Part shown: piece by piece, positions 1 to 9,012 of the stretch
Layout: every line of letters starts with the position of its first letter
Numbering within the stretch: the first letter of the stretch is position 1
From: Prasinococcaceae sp. CCMP 1430
Taxonomy: Eukaryota; Prasinodermophyta; Palmophyllophyceae; Prasinococcales; Prasinococcaceae
Direction: 5' to 3'
Length of the DNA stretch: 64,000 nt
Assembly: GCA_013416795.1 (NCBI GenBank)
Contig: RQSC01000002.1
Coordinates: 424,816-488,815 of the forward strand
Made by a program: the position numbers and the translations under genes
Notes under the pieces: generated by a model
Seen by the model: only the letters and a program-made list of their open reading frames with translations
The model's database searches: none
What the model was told of the DNA's origin: nothing

Positions 1-381
1 GTCGCCATTGCGCACCGCATGGCGCGCCTCATTAAATGCCTCGGCTGATAGCGGACCTCCTGCCTCGACGCTCTTGACGAGCAGCTCCCGGCGCACGCCG
101 TCGCTGCCCATGGCGTCGCAGAACATGAGCCGCCGCGACATCGGCCGGCGGTGGTACACCTGTGCGCGGAACGCCAGCCGCGGCGCGCCCGACCCACCGA
201 CCGCGGCATCGTCGCGCACATCCACGCCGTATGAATCATTAACCTCTCCGCCGCCTTGCCCCCCCGCATCCCCTCCTCCTCCCCCTCGGTCTTGCCCCTG
301 GGCTACTCCGCCCTCCGCATCGACTCGCGCGCCCCCAGTGGGGAGGTCGCCGCCGCCTGCCGCCGCCGCCGCCGCCGCCAT
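1..381 (-). CDS. OB-fold-like nucleic-acid-binding protein, N-terminal part (runs off left edge)
   Basis: The minus strand is open from an ATG at 381 to the left edge. The first ~50 residues are alanine- and glycine-rich low complexity. After that comes a segment with YGVDV, then FRAQVYHRRPMSRRLMFCD and RRELLVKS. The spacing of an RP-x-S-(R/K)-x-L-x-F element after a short beta-strand resembles the anticodon-binding OB fold found at the start of class II tRNA synthetases and related proteins. The downstream part is outside the window, so the full domain layout cannot be read. The start is the first ATG of the frame; a stop (TAA) lies upstream near 563. The family call is an impression from motif shape, not a firm identification. 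Confidence 0.45.
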   Translation of the reverse strand, partial: MAAAAAAAGGGDLPTGGARVDAEGGVAQGQDRGGGGGDAGGQGGGEVNDSYGVDVRDDAAVGGSGAPRLAFRAQVYHRRPMSRRLMFCDAMGSDGVRRELLVKSVEAGGPLSAEAFNEARHAVRNGD

Positions 382-752
382 CGTCGCGGCGGCGGCAGCC
401 CGCGTGGCAGCCGCAACCACGCCCCGCGTTGAATCCTCCCGCTCGCAGGGGGGCGCCGCCCGGGGACGCGCGCCGCGGCTTGTGGCACCTCCGCCCCCAC
501 CCCCCCACCCCTCGCTGTGAGAGCGGCCCAGCCGCCGTCGGCGGCCGTCGGCGGCCCGCGCCAATTAGGGTCCAAAATATAACCTAAATAAAACCCAAAC
601 ATTGGCACCGTTTTTTTTGAAAAGGCTGAATGAAGTCGTTACGAGGAGCAGCAGGAGCAGGGGCTGGCGGTGGCGGCGCCTCTCGACGCGGCGGTCGCGT
701 CGGAGACGGAGGCACCGGCGGCGATGGAGGTGGCAGCGGCGCCCGTCCCTCC
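382..752. other. Intergenic, minus-strand gene on each side
   Basis: This stretch separates the 3' end of the ankyrin gene from the start of the OB-fold-like gene. It is GC-rich apart from an AT-richer island at about 560-630 with short A and T runs. I see no gene or recognisable regulatory site. Confidence 0.5.
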
Positions 753-1859
753 CTACGCCGCGAGCAGCTCGGCAAGCTCCTCGCGGGCGCACGCCTCGCA
801 GAGCCGCGCGCGCGAGCCCGCGGTGGCGAGGTAGACGTCGCCAGCGCGCCAGCGCCGCTTCGAGCAGCCATCGCACTCCGCGACGTCGCTGGCGGCGCTT
901 CGCCCCGCGACAACACTGCCTCGTCCCACAGCTTCGCTATCCGAGCTGTCAGAGCTCGAGTCCGAGCGCGCCTGGGCGTGGGCGCTCTGCACAAAAGCCT
1001 GCAGCTCAGCTGGATCGTCGGCGGCGGCTCGGGCGCTCGCCAGTGCGTCGGAAGTGTGCACTCCGCCGGCGGCCAGCGCGCTCTCGAACGAGCGCAGCGC
1101 GCCGACGCCGCGAACGCCACTGACGCCAGGCATCGCGACGAGCGCGTGCGCGCCTGCCACGCTCGCGTCCGCGCGCACGGCCGCAGACATGCTCGCCTCT
1201 CCGTGTGTGTGCTTGCCCAACCGTGCGCACGCCCGCGCGTCGTCGGCCTCCCTCCGCCGCCGCCGGGCGGCGTTGAGGCGCATCGCCAGCGCGTCCGCCT
1301 CATCCCACGCGGAGTACATCCCCATGCTGCTGCTCGAAACGCCACCGCGGGCGTCGGAGCGCTCGCGCTCGCGCCCGCCGCGTGCGGCGCCGCAACGCCC
1401 ACCGCCGGCGCTACCGCCACTGTCGCTCCCGCTCTCACCGTCCGCGCCACCGCCCGCCTCGTAGGCGCTGAGCCGCCCTGGCAAAGCATCGTGAAAACCA
1501 TCGCTCGCAGGAAAGCGCGACGGGGGCGCGCCTGCCGCCCGCAGCGCCTCGAGAGTCGCCTCAAGGCACGGCGCATCGCCGTCCTCCTCAGCGCCGTCCG
1601 TACCCGCGCCACGCACACTCATCCCGCCGGGTGCGTCGGTGCCCACGTCCATGGGCATGCTGCGCGCGTATCCGCGCGCACCCGGCGCAGCGTACGCGCC
1701 CGCCATATTGTGCGCGCGCACGGCGGCCTCGAGCGGCGTGCGCCCCTCCGCGTTGCGCGCCCCCACAGGCGCGCCCGCCGCCAGTAGTCGCGCGACGGCA
1801 CCCGCGCGCCGCGCCGCTCGCGCGCGGCGCGCGCGGCGCGCGGCGCGCGCAAGCGTTCG
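753..1859 (-). CDS. Ankyrin-repeat protein with C-terminal Cys-rich element
   Basis: The minus-strand frame near 1740-1820 reads AVARLLAAGAPVGA followed by EGRTPLEAA, a clear ankyrin repeat. Most of the rest is acidic and Ser/Gly-rich, with little predicted fold. Near the C-terminus is CDGC, then about 20 residues on CEAC, a possible four-cysteine zinc knuckle. The stop is at 753-755. The 5' end is unresolved: the frame stays open under the divergent BRAP2 gene, and I set the boundary at a possible AG acceptor next to 1860. An upstream exon is likely. Partner and function cannot be inferred beyond protein-protein binding by the ankyrin repeat. Confidence 0.5.
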   Translation of the reverse strand, partial: RTLARAARRARRARAARRAGAVARLLAAGAPVGARNAEGRTPLEAAVRAHNMAGAYAAPGARGYARSMPMDVGTDAPGGMSVRGAGTDGAEEDGDAPCLEATLEALRAAGAPPSRFPASDGFHDALPGRLSAYEAGGGADGESGSDSGGSAGGGRCGAARGGRERERSDARGGVSSSSMGMYSAWDEADALAMRLNAARRRRREADDARACARLGKHTHGEASMSAAVRADASVAGAHALVAMPGVSGVRGVGALRSFESALAAGGVHTSDALASARAAADDPAELQAFVQSAHAQARSDSSSDSSDSEAVGRGSVVAGRSAASDVAECDGCSKRRWRAGDVYLATAGSRARLCEACAREELAELLAA

Positions 1860-1980
1860 CTGCTTCCGCCCACTGTCGGCGCCCTCCCTCGCCGCGTGCC
1901 TTGGCCCTCTCGCCTCCGCGCCCTCTCGTCCCACGCGCCCCCTCGCCCACGGGGTCGCCGCGACCCCCTCGCCGAGGCTG

Positions 1981-4054
1981 ATGTACGTCGTGCGGGTGGA
2001 CTCGCTGGACGCGGAGGGCATGAGCGGGCCGCCCAGTCCGGGCAGGCGCGTCGACAGCACAGGCGCGGAGGGCGCGGGCGACACCGGTGCGGAGGGGCTC
2101 GACGGCGCGGACGCGATGGGGGGTACCGTCGAGTTCGTGGTTGGCGCGCCGCGGCTGTCCGTCACGCGCGGCCGCGTACGGCTCTTCCGCTCGCGGCCCG
2201 CCGGCGCAGGTGCTGCTGTGGAGGATGACGCGGTCTCAGCCGTGCCAACCGCCGACGAGGACGCATGCGGCCTACCTGCGCTGCGCTCGACGACGGTGCT
2301 CTGCCTCGGTGTGCCCATCGAGATGAGCCCTGCCGACTTCATGGAGTTCATTGGCGAGGCAGCGATGCGCACCGTCGCGTCCATGCGCTTCGTTGCCCAT
2401 CCGCGCGAGGAGCCCCCGGGAAACAAAGATGGTGGTGCGCCTGCGGCCGCGCCGGCCGCCGCGGGCGTTAAGCGCGCCGGCAGCGAGGGCACGCTCGCGG
2501 AGCGGCTCGATACGTCCTACCTGGTCATCATGGAGCTCCGTTCGCAGGCGCACGCCGACGCGCTCTTTGTGCACAGCAATGGGCGCGCGTACATGGGCTT
2601 CGGCTCGGTGACGCCCGCCGCTTGCCAGCTCGTGTTCGCAGCGCGCGTCGAGGACGATTGCGGCAGCGCGCCCGACTCGCCTGGCGCAGCCGCCAGTGAC
2701 GCTGCGCTCACAGAGATGCCTTCATGTCCGGTGTGCCTGGAGCGCCTCGACCGCGACATCAGTGGCGTGCTGACCACGGTGTGCAACCACTCCTTCCACG
2801 CGAGCTGTATGCGCGAGTGGTGGGACAGCAGCTGCCCGGTGTGCCGCTACTGCGCGCGGGGCGAGGTGACGCGCTGCAGCACTTGCGGCGCGTCCACCAA
2901 CCTGTGGATGTGCCTCGTGTGCGGGCACGTCGGCTGCGGGCGGTACGGCGCGGCGCACGCGCTCGAGCACTTCCGCGAAACGGGGCACACGTATAGCCTC
3001 GAAGTGGAGACGCAGCGCGTGTGGGACTACGTGGGGGACAACTACGTGCACCGGCTCATACAGGCACACGGCGACGGCAAGCTGGTTGAGGTGCCCACGC
3101 CGCCGCGCAGCAGCGGAGGCGGTGGCAGCGGCGGCGGGGCGGGCCCGAGCGACGGCACGGCCGGTGGCGCGGCGGGCGGCGGCTCGTGCGGGGCGGGCGA
3201 CGGGGCAGACGCCGACCTGCAGCGCGTGGTGTATGACTCGAAGGTGGAAGGCGTCATCTTCGAGTACACGGCCTTGCTGAGCTCGCAGCTTGAGTCACAA
3301 CGCCAGCACTACGAGAGCCTGCTGGCGGCGGCCACGGCGGACTCGACACTCGGCGACGACGCGCGCGCGGCGCTCGAATCCGCGCGCCGCGTCGCCGAGG
3401 CTGCCGAACGCGACAAACGCTCCTTTTCGCGGCAGCTGAGCGAGGCACGCGCGCGCGCTGAGCGCGCAGAGGCAGAGGTGGGTGCGCGCTTCGCGCTCTC
3501 GAGCGCGCGGTCGCCTGCACGTGCGCGCACCCGCCCTTCGCTCGCACTGCGAGAGGCGCCACCCCAGCTGACGCACGCGCGCCGCGCGCACGCACTGCGC
3601 GCTGCACGCCCTGAGCAGACGACTTTCCTGCGCTCTTTGAACGAGCAACACCAGAGCAATGCTGCGGCCGCGCAGCGTCGCTTGGACGCCGCCACACGCG
3701 CCGCCAGCGCCGTCCAGAAACAGAAGGACCAGCGCATCTCGGAACTGGAAGAGCAAGTGCGCGACCTCATGCTATACCTCGACGCCTCGGTGCGTGCCGC
3801 CGCCTCAGGATCGCCCGCGCGGCCGCTGCGCGCACACCTGCCCACGCGCGTGCGAGCGCCGCTCGTTGACTCGTGGTCCCGGCGCGCTGTCTCGCGATGC
3901 GCCCGCTTGCCCGCAGGCCAAGATCGAGGCCGAGGGCGGCTCCGGCGCCAAGGAAGGCACCGTCGTGGGCATCTCCGAGGCGCCGGAAGCGCCCACGCCC
4001 GAGGACCTCCGCAAGAAGGTGCGCGCAAAGAGGAAAGAGAAGCGCGGGGTGTGA
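1981..4054 (+). CDS. BRAP: BRCA1-associated protein 2 (BRAP2/IMP) RING-type E3 ubiquitin ligase
   Basis: Predicted exons are 1981-3477, 3619-3789 and 3917-4054, giving about 601 aa. In order: an N-terminal BRAP2 RNA-recognition-like domain (about 95-220), a C3H2C3 RING finger beginning SCPVCLERLD (about 248-295), a UBP-type zinc finger with CSTCGASTNLWMCLVCG and CGRYG followed by H residues (about 296-360), then a coiled coil to a basic C-terminus. This order is diagnostic of BRAP2, which in animals and fungi is an E3 ligase that modulates Ras/MAPK signalling and binds nuclear localisation signals. Both introns are GT-AG (141 and 127 nt). The first is a multiple of three and lacks stops, so retention would not break the frame. 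ATG 1981 is chosen because upstream sequence is antisense to the ankyrin gene. Confidence 0.9.
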
Positions 4055-4307
4055 CGCGGCGATTGCGCCCGCCACCAATGTATACACTCTGTACAGCTGT
4101 ACCTCCTGTAGTCTGCCCACCGCTGGCGTCCACGGTCGTCCTGGCCACCTCGCCCGCGACGCGCTTCTCTCAGCAAGCGCACGCAGCGAAGCGCACGCGA
4201 GGAGGGAATTTCATCTGGCTATGCCTGTTATTAATGTGTGCGCGTGAGCGACGCGCCCCGTCGCCGGCTGTGGCTCTCGGACCCGCGCGCCCGAGCAGGC
4301 TCCGCGC

Positions 4308-5081
4308 CTACCTTTTGGAGCCCTCCTCGTCGTCATCCCAGAGAGCGTCGAGGTCGCCGCTGGCCTCCAGTTCGGCAAACTCGCGGTCGAGCTCTTCCTG
4401 CCACGCACTCGTGTCGGCGCCGGTGCTGTCCGGCGGGGGGCCGTCATTGGCACGCAGGCTGGCAGCAACGGCGCTCTCTTCGCCACGCCCGCCGACAGGC
4501 CGCCCTGTCGCGCGCGGGACGGAGTCGAAGTAGTCTTCACCGAAATACTCGTCCTCGAAGTCGGAGCTGTCGTCGCCAAGCTTGGCGAGCAGCGCGAGCG
4601 TGCGGTCACCGCGCTCGACGGAGTCGTCGCGGAAGAAGCGCAGCTCGGGCGTGCGGCGGATGTGCAGCACCTTGGCCACGCGCGAGCGCAGGTAGCCGCG
4701 CTTGCGCTCAAGGCCGGCCATCACCGCGGCCTTGGAGCGCTCGTCGCCGTACACAGTCACCCAGCACTTCGCAACGTCGATGGAGTTGTCGACCTCCACG
4801 AGCGAGATGGACGCAAACGCCGTAAGGCTCGAGTCGACGCCGAGCCGCTCCTCCGGGTACAGCGCGCGTCGCAGCTCGAGGTCCTTGACGAGCAGCTCCG
4901 AGAGCTCCCGGCGCACGGCCGCCGCGACGCGCTCCACCCGCCGGCTGTCGTACGCGCGCACGCGCGCGCGCCTCGCGCTGTGGCCCCGCGGCGGCGCGCC
5001 ACGCGCGCAAACCCCCGCGCGCCGCCCGGGCGGCGGCGCATGCGTTGTGATATGCCAAACTGCGCTCGCCCGTCTGCACAT
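4308..5081 (-). CDS. rbfA: Ribosome-binding factor A, organellar
   Basis: About 257 aa, convergent with BRAP2. The core (about 50-165) follows the RbfA pattern: RRVERVAAAVRRELSELL, a beta-strand region with ISLVEVDNSIDVAKCWVTVY, then KVLHIRRTPELRFFRDDS and GDRTLALL. RbfA is a KH-type protein that binds the 30S subunit during maturation of 16S rRNA. Bacterial proteins are about 130 aa; this one has a basic, Arg/Ala-rich N-terminal extension that looks like an organelle transit peptide and an acidic C-terminal tail ending in DDDEEGSKR. Plastid location is more likely than mitochondrial given the family in plants and algae, but that is inference. The start is the first ATG of the frame. Confidence 0.85.
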   Translation of the reverse strand: MCRRASAVWHITTHAPPPGRRAGVCARGAPPRGHSARRARVRAYDSRRVERVAAAVRRELSELLVKDLELRRALYPEERLGVDSSLTAFASISLVEVDNSIDVAKCWVTVYGDERSKAAVMAGLERKRGYLRSRVAKVLHIRRTPELRFFRDDSVERGDRTLALLAKLGDDSSDFEDEYFGEDYFDSVPRATGRPVGGRGEESAVAASLRANDGPPPDSTGADTSAWQEELDREFAELEASGDLDALWDDDEEGSKR

Positions 5082-6011
5082 CGAAACCGTTCGCACGTGT
5101 CATATCACTCCGGTCGCGCGCGCCCGCGCCGCGCCTGCGGCATCGCATCACCTGCTCTCCCGTCGGTGCCTCGTACGCGTTCGCAGACGCGATGTCGATC
5201 GGTGTCATCATCCGTCGCAGGGATTCAATTTTGGAACGGGTCAAAACACGTCTCGAGTGCGGGCAACGGTCCGGCATGATTCCGCATTGTGACGCGAATA
5301 TTGAGGAATCCTTTGGAATCCACGCGGCCCGAGCGCCGCCGCCTGCGTTTTGAGCAGGCGCCGCGCCGCGCGGGCCGTTTCGCGGGCGGAACGCCGCGGT
5401 TTTGCCGGGGGGAGGGCGGCCGGACGGCGCGCTCCCGCCGTCCCAACCCAAACATCGCTCCCCGGCGCGCGCTCAAACACATCAATTAAGGTCCATTGGG
5501 AGTTCGACCTTTTGTTAGAACCTGTTTTGATGAACCCTTATCAGGTGCTTGTTTTGCGGTGTTGGAGTGTTTTCGTACGAATTCGCGCGCGCGCGCGCGC
5601 GCGCGCGGGGCGATGCCACAGCTGGCGCGCCCCGCTCGGCGCGCTGGCGGCCTGCCGCGCCGCGTGGTCGCCGCGCAGGCGCGCCGCGGGGCAACGCTCG
5701 GAACGTGTTGTCGTATTACGGGAAATGCCCCGGCGCAGGCGCATAAATGCCGCGGCGCTGTGTGCAGGGGGAGGATGGGGGGGGGAGGCGGGCCGGGGGT
5801 GTTGTTGTTGCTCACCACAAGGCGCACGCGCGGCGCACACCGCCCAGGTAAGGGGCGCTCGCGAGGGCGTCGAGGCCGTCGCTGGCCAGAGGCGCGCTTG
5901 CGGCTGCGGCGCTTGCGGCGATTGCGGCGGCTGGCGACGCTGTAGCAGCTTTCGCGCGATCAATCGCGCGCGCCTCCAAGGCAGGGGTCGGGGAGGGGCT
6001 GAGCGGCCGCG
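5082..6011. other. Long intergenic region between divergent rbfA and kinesin
   Basis: About 0.9 kb. It holds an AT-richer island (5480-5580, with several T runs) and a simple (GC)n tract at about 5583-5608. It presumably includes both promoters. No conserved protein is visible in any frame. Confidence 0.5.
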
Positions 6012-7889
6012 ATGCCGCTTGCGAGCGCCATCGGCGGCGCGCCGCGACCGGCGCCGAGGCTCGCGGAAAAGCCCGGCACGACGGACGCGCTGGAGAACTG
6101 GGGGGGCGCCCATGCGGCACCGCAGGCTAAGAGGACTCCAGTCGCGGCTAGGGGTGCCAATGCGAAGGGTGCGAGGTGCGTGAGCGCGGTCGACAGGATC
6201 GCAGCGGCCCGCGATGCAAGGAGGGAGGCTGCCGCGGCTGCGCGCGCTGCGCGGGCGGCCGATGAGGGGAAGCACGGCGGTGCCGCGGGCGCCAACCGGG
6301 CGCGCACGCGCAAGCTCGTCGCCGTTGCGCGCGACAAGGCGCTCGCCCGACCGTCTGTCCGCGCCCCTGCGTCGGAGTCCATGCGGGCGGGCGAAGTTGG
6401 GTGCTCCTTGCGCGTCGTCGTGCGCGTGCGCCCGCTGTCGGAGCGAGAGGCGAGCGCGGAGGAGCAATTCGAGGTGATCACGGCGCCGACGCCGGAGCGC
6501 GGCGCGGCCGACGACGAGAGGCCCCCCGGGAGGAACGTGGTGGTGCACGAGCCGCGGCAGCGCGTGGACACGTCTGAGTACGTTGATGACACCAACTTCT
6601 CCTTCGACGGCGTGCTGGGCCCGGGCCACGACAACGCGGACGCATACGAGCTCTGCGTGGGGCCTCTACTCGAGCCCGTTGCCAGCGGCGCGCACTGCAC
6701 GGTCTTCGCGTACGGCGCCACCGGCGGCGGCAAAACGCACACAATTTCTAGCTTTCACGAGCGCTGTGCCCGGGAGCTGCTGGCACTCGCCGCGACGCGT
6801 GGCCGCTCCGGCGAGATCACCGTCTGCGCGTTCGAGATCTACGGACAGAAGGTCTTCGATCTGCTCGACGCGCGCAAGGCGGTGCGCCTGTGCGATGACT
6901 CAAACGGCGAGGCGCAGCTGCTGGGACTCTCGGAGCACCGGTGCGACTCGCTGGATCAGGCGATGGGCCTCGTTGACGCGGCGCACCAGAGCAGGCAGGT
7001 AGGCATTACCGCCGCGAATGATCACTCCTCGCGCTCGCACGCGGTGGTGCAGCTACAAATAGCGGGCGCCGGCGGCGGCGGCGGGAGGCTGAGTTTGGTC
7101 GACCTGGCGGGAGCCGAGCGCGGGGCCGACAATGGCAGCTCAGACCGTCGCACTCGCATGGAGGGAGCCGAAATCAACAAGAGCCTGCTCGCGCTCAAGG
7201 AGTGTGTTCGAGCACTGGCGGGTGGCTGTTCGGGGAGCAGCCACGTGCCATTTCGCGGGTCGCGGCTCACGCACGTGCTGCGCGAGTCCTTCGTCTCGCC
7301 AAACAGCCGCACTGTGCTGCTCGCGTGCGTCGCGCCGGGCTGCAAGTCGGTCGAGTACACGCTCAACACGCTCAGGTACGCCGAGCGCGCCGGGTCAATC
7401 AAGGTCGCCAGCGGCAACGCGGGGGAAAGGGCTGCCGATTCGTCCGCACAGCCCGCAAAAGGGGCGCCCAATGCGGGCCGCACGTCGCCGCCGCTCGAGC
7501 CACCCGCCGCCGAGCCTGTCGAGCGGCCCGTGCCGCGCACGCCCCCCCCGCAGCCGCACCTGGAAGCAGCCCAAACTCCCCCCGAGATCGCCGCGCGCGC
7601 GGGAACTGGCGCTGGCGCTGCGGCGGTACCCAGCGGCAAGGCTCAAAAGTGGGCGACAGGCGCCGCTCCGCAGAGGCGTGCAAAGCCCGCGTGCTCTCTT
7701 GCACTCGTCAAGGCCCACGCGACATTCTCTGAACTGAACGGCCAGATGGCAGAGGACGAAGCTGCGCTGCTGGTGGCCGCCTCAGGAGGTGACATCACGC
7801 ACGACGAGTACGTTGAGATGCTCGAGTTCGCGCTTGGCAGACGTGAGCGCGCGGTGGAAGCGCTTCGCGCCGCGCTGCGGCGAGCGTGA
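6012..7889 (+). CDS. Kinesin-13-type microtubule depolymerase
   Basis: Single-exon, 625 aa. A basic Ala-rich N-terminus (1-130) precedes the motor domain (about 131-475). Visible motor motifs: P-loop GATGGGKT (the usual Ser is Gly), switch I NDHSSRSH, switch II LVDLAGAE, and INKSLLALKECVRAL followed by VPFRGSRLTHVLRESF, the last two matching kinesin-13 closely. An internal or near-N-terminal motor with the neck upstream fits kinesin-13 proteins, which remove tubulin from microtubule ends rather than walk. A Pro-rich linker leads to a C-terminal helix with HDEYVEMLEFALGRRERAVE, as in KIF2/MCAK tails. The protein is somewhat shorter than typical members. The start is the first ATG; the next candidate methionine is near residue 124. 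Confidence 0.88.
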   Translation: MPLASAIGGAPRPAPRLAEKPGTTDALENWGGAHAAPQAKRTPVAARGANAKGARCVSAVDRIAAARDARREAAAAARAARAADEGKHGGAAGANRARTRKLVAVARDKALARPSVRAPASESMRAGEVGCSLRVVVRVRPLSEREASAEEQFEVITAPTPERGAADDERPPGRNVVVHEPRQRVDTSEYVDDTNFSFDGVLGPGHDNADAYELCVGPLLEPVASGAHCTVFAYGATGGGKTHTISSFHERCARELLALAATRGRSGEITVCAFEIYGQKVFDLLDARKAVRLCDDSNGEAQLLGLSEHRCDSLDQAMGLVDAAHQSRQVGITAANDHSSRSHAVVQLQIAGAGGGGGRLSLVDLAGAERGADNGSSDRRTRMEGAEINKSLLALKECVRALAGGCSGSSHVPFRGSRLTHVLRESFVSPNSRTVLLACVAPGCKSVEYTLNTLRYAERAGSIKVASGNAGERAADSSAQPAKGAPNAGRTSPPLEPPAAEPVERPVPRTPPPQPHLEAAQTPPEIAARAGTGAGAAAVPSGKAQKWATGAAPQRRAKPACSLALVKAHATFSELNGQMAEDEAALLVAASGGDITHDEYVEMLEFALGRRERAVEALRAALRRA

Positions 7890-8077
7890 GGTCCGCCGGG
7901 AAACCCCTCTACTCGGCGAGTCTGTACCTGGCAGTATTCGAGGTGGCGCCGCGCAGCTCGCGGAGGATGTATACAAAGAGATATATACTGCTGCACGCTC
8001 CGAGTACTGCGCATTCAGGCTTGGGCAGCACGTTTGCGCGGGCGATAATGCCGCGCGCATTGTTGCAAGCAGGCGCG

Positions 8078-8125
8078 TGCACGTGCGCGCGCGCGCGGGC
8101 GCTGCACGTGCGCGCGCGCGCGGGC
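8078..8125. repeat. Tandem duplication, 25- and 23-nt units
   Basis: Two adjacent units each run TGCACGTG, a CG run, then GGGCGC; they differ by one CG step. The repeat lies between the convergent 3' ends of the kinesin and ferredoxin-like genes. Confidence 0.8.
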
Positions 8126-8127
8126 GC

Positions 8128-8705
8128 TCAGACGTTGGGTTTGACTTCGACCTTGATCCCCCCCGGCCCATCCGGCCCTTGACCGACCGAGGTCTGGCAT
8201 GCCATGCGGCACGTCGCGGGCTTGCCACGCAACTTGTCCTCCTCCACGGGCTCACGCTCACCGAGAAACTCCGCGCCCTCGAGAACGTCGACGACGCACG
8301 AGCCGCACTGCGAAGCCGCGCAGGGGCATGGCAAATAGAGGGCCGCGCATGCGCGTCAGAGATGCCTCGCGGGGCGAATTCAGGCCTGCCGCGGCTGCCC
8401 TGGCGCATGCTCGCGCACCTGTCCCACCCCTCCGCAGTTGAGCCCCTTGGCGAAGCCCTTGTAAAGGGAGATCCCCTCCTCGAGAATGGCGTCCCTCAGC
8501 AGCTTCTCGCCCGACACGACCTCGAACGCGCCGACCTGCTCGCCGCCCTTGGTGCCGTCAGTGACCGTCACTGAGAGGGTGGGAGGCGCGCACGCGGCGG
8601 CATGCGTTTTGACGTGCGTTTCGCCTTCGCGGCACTAGCCCCCGCGCGGCGGCCGACCGCCGCTTGGGCGGAGCGCACGCTAGTCGCGCGCATCACCGCC
8701 GTCAT
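8128..8705 (-). CDS. 2Fe-2S ferredoxin-like protein, probably plastid
   Basis: Three predicted exons, in coding order 8705-8636, 8570-8419 and 8307-8128, total 133 aa. The lengths sum to a multiple of three and the joins keep one frame. The N-terminus is basic and Ser/Ala-rich like a transit peptide. The core has GEKLLRDAILEEGI, then GLNCGGVGQ spliced to CGSCVVDVLEG, and further on TCRMACQTSVG. The pattern C-x5-C-x2-C plus a late Cys matches plant-type 2Fe-2S ferredoxin folds, closest in feel to the chloroplast NDH-subunit B3/ferredoxin-like group. It would carry or hold a 2Fe-2S cluster; the electron partner is not indicated. Introns are 65 nt and 111 nt. The last two exons are secure; the first is less so. 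Confidence 0.75.
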
Positions 8706-9012
8706 CGCCGCCTCCGGCCCTGCGAAGCGGCGCAAGAGGCACGCGCGCGCGAGCGAGGCGTGGCGCCGCGCGTGCGCGTGCAAGGTGTGGCGCTTGGTTG
8801 GGGTTCGCGCACACGTGAGCGCGCGCCGCCTGGCGCAACGTCAGCCACTACTTTCGGATAGGGTTAGGGTTTAAGGTTTAGAGTTGAGGGTTGGGTGGTG
8901 GGCACAATTCCATGTCGTGTACGTACAATGCTGACAGTGTGTGTTACACATTGCGCGCACTCACGCGCGCCCCGCGGCACGCAGGCGCCCTCTTTCCGGT
9001 CGCAGGGGCGCG
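8706..9012. other. Intergenic with degenerate telomere-like motif
   Basis: Holds the likely promoter of the ferredoxin-like gene and the 3' flank of the WD40 gene. At about 8857-8910 there is an AT-richer run with GGGTTAGGGTTTAAGG and related pieces, resembling a decayed TTTAGGG-type repeat. No gene is visible. Confidence 0.45.

Noticed and set aside
8-520. Open plus-strand frame rich in Pro and Ser at the left edge
   Set aside because: Composition is what random GC-rich sequence gives, and it is antisense to the more protein-like OB-fold frame.
1639-1980. Upstream ATG that would extend BRAP2 by 114 residues
   Set aside because: The added residues are Ala/Arg/Pro noise and antisense to the ankyrin coding region; conserved BRAP2 sequence starts after 1981.
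8857-8910. True telomere or chromosome end
   Set aside because: Only a few degenerate TTAGGG-like units, flanked on both sides by ordinary genes.
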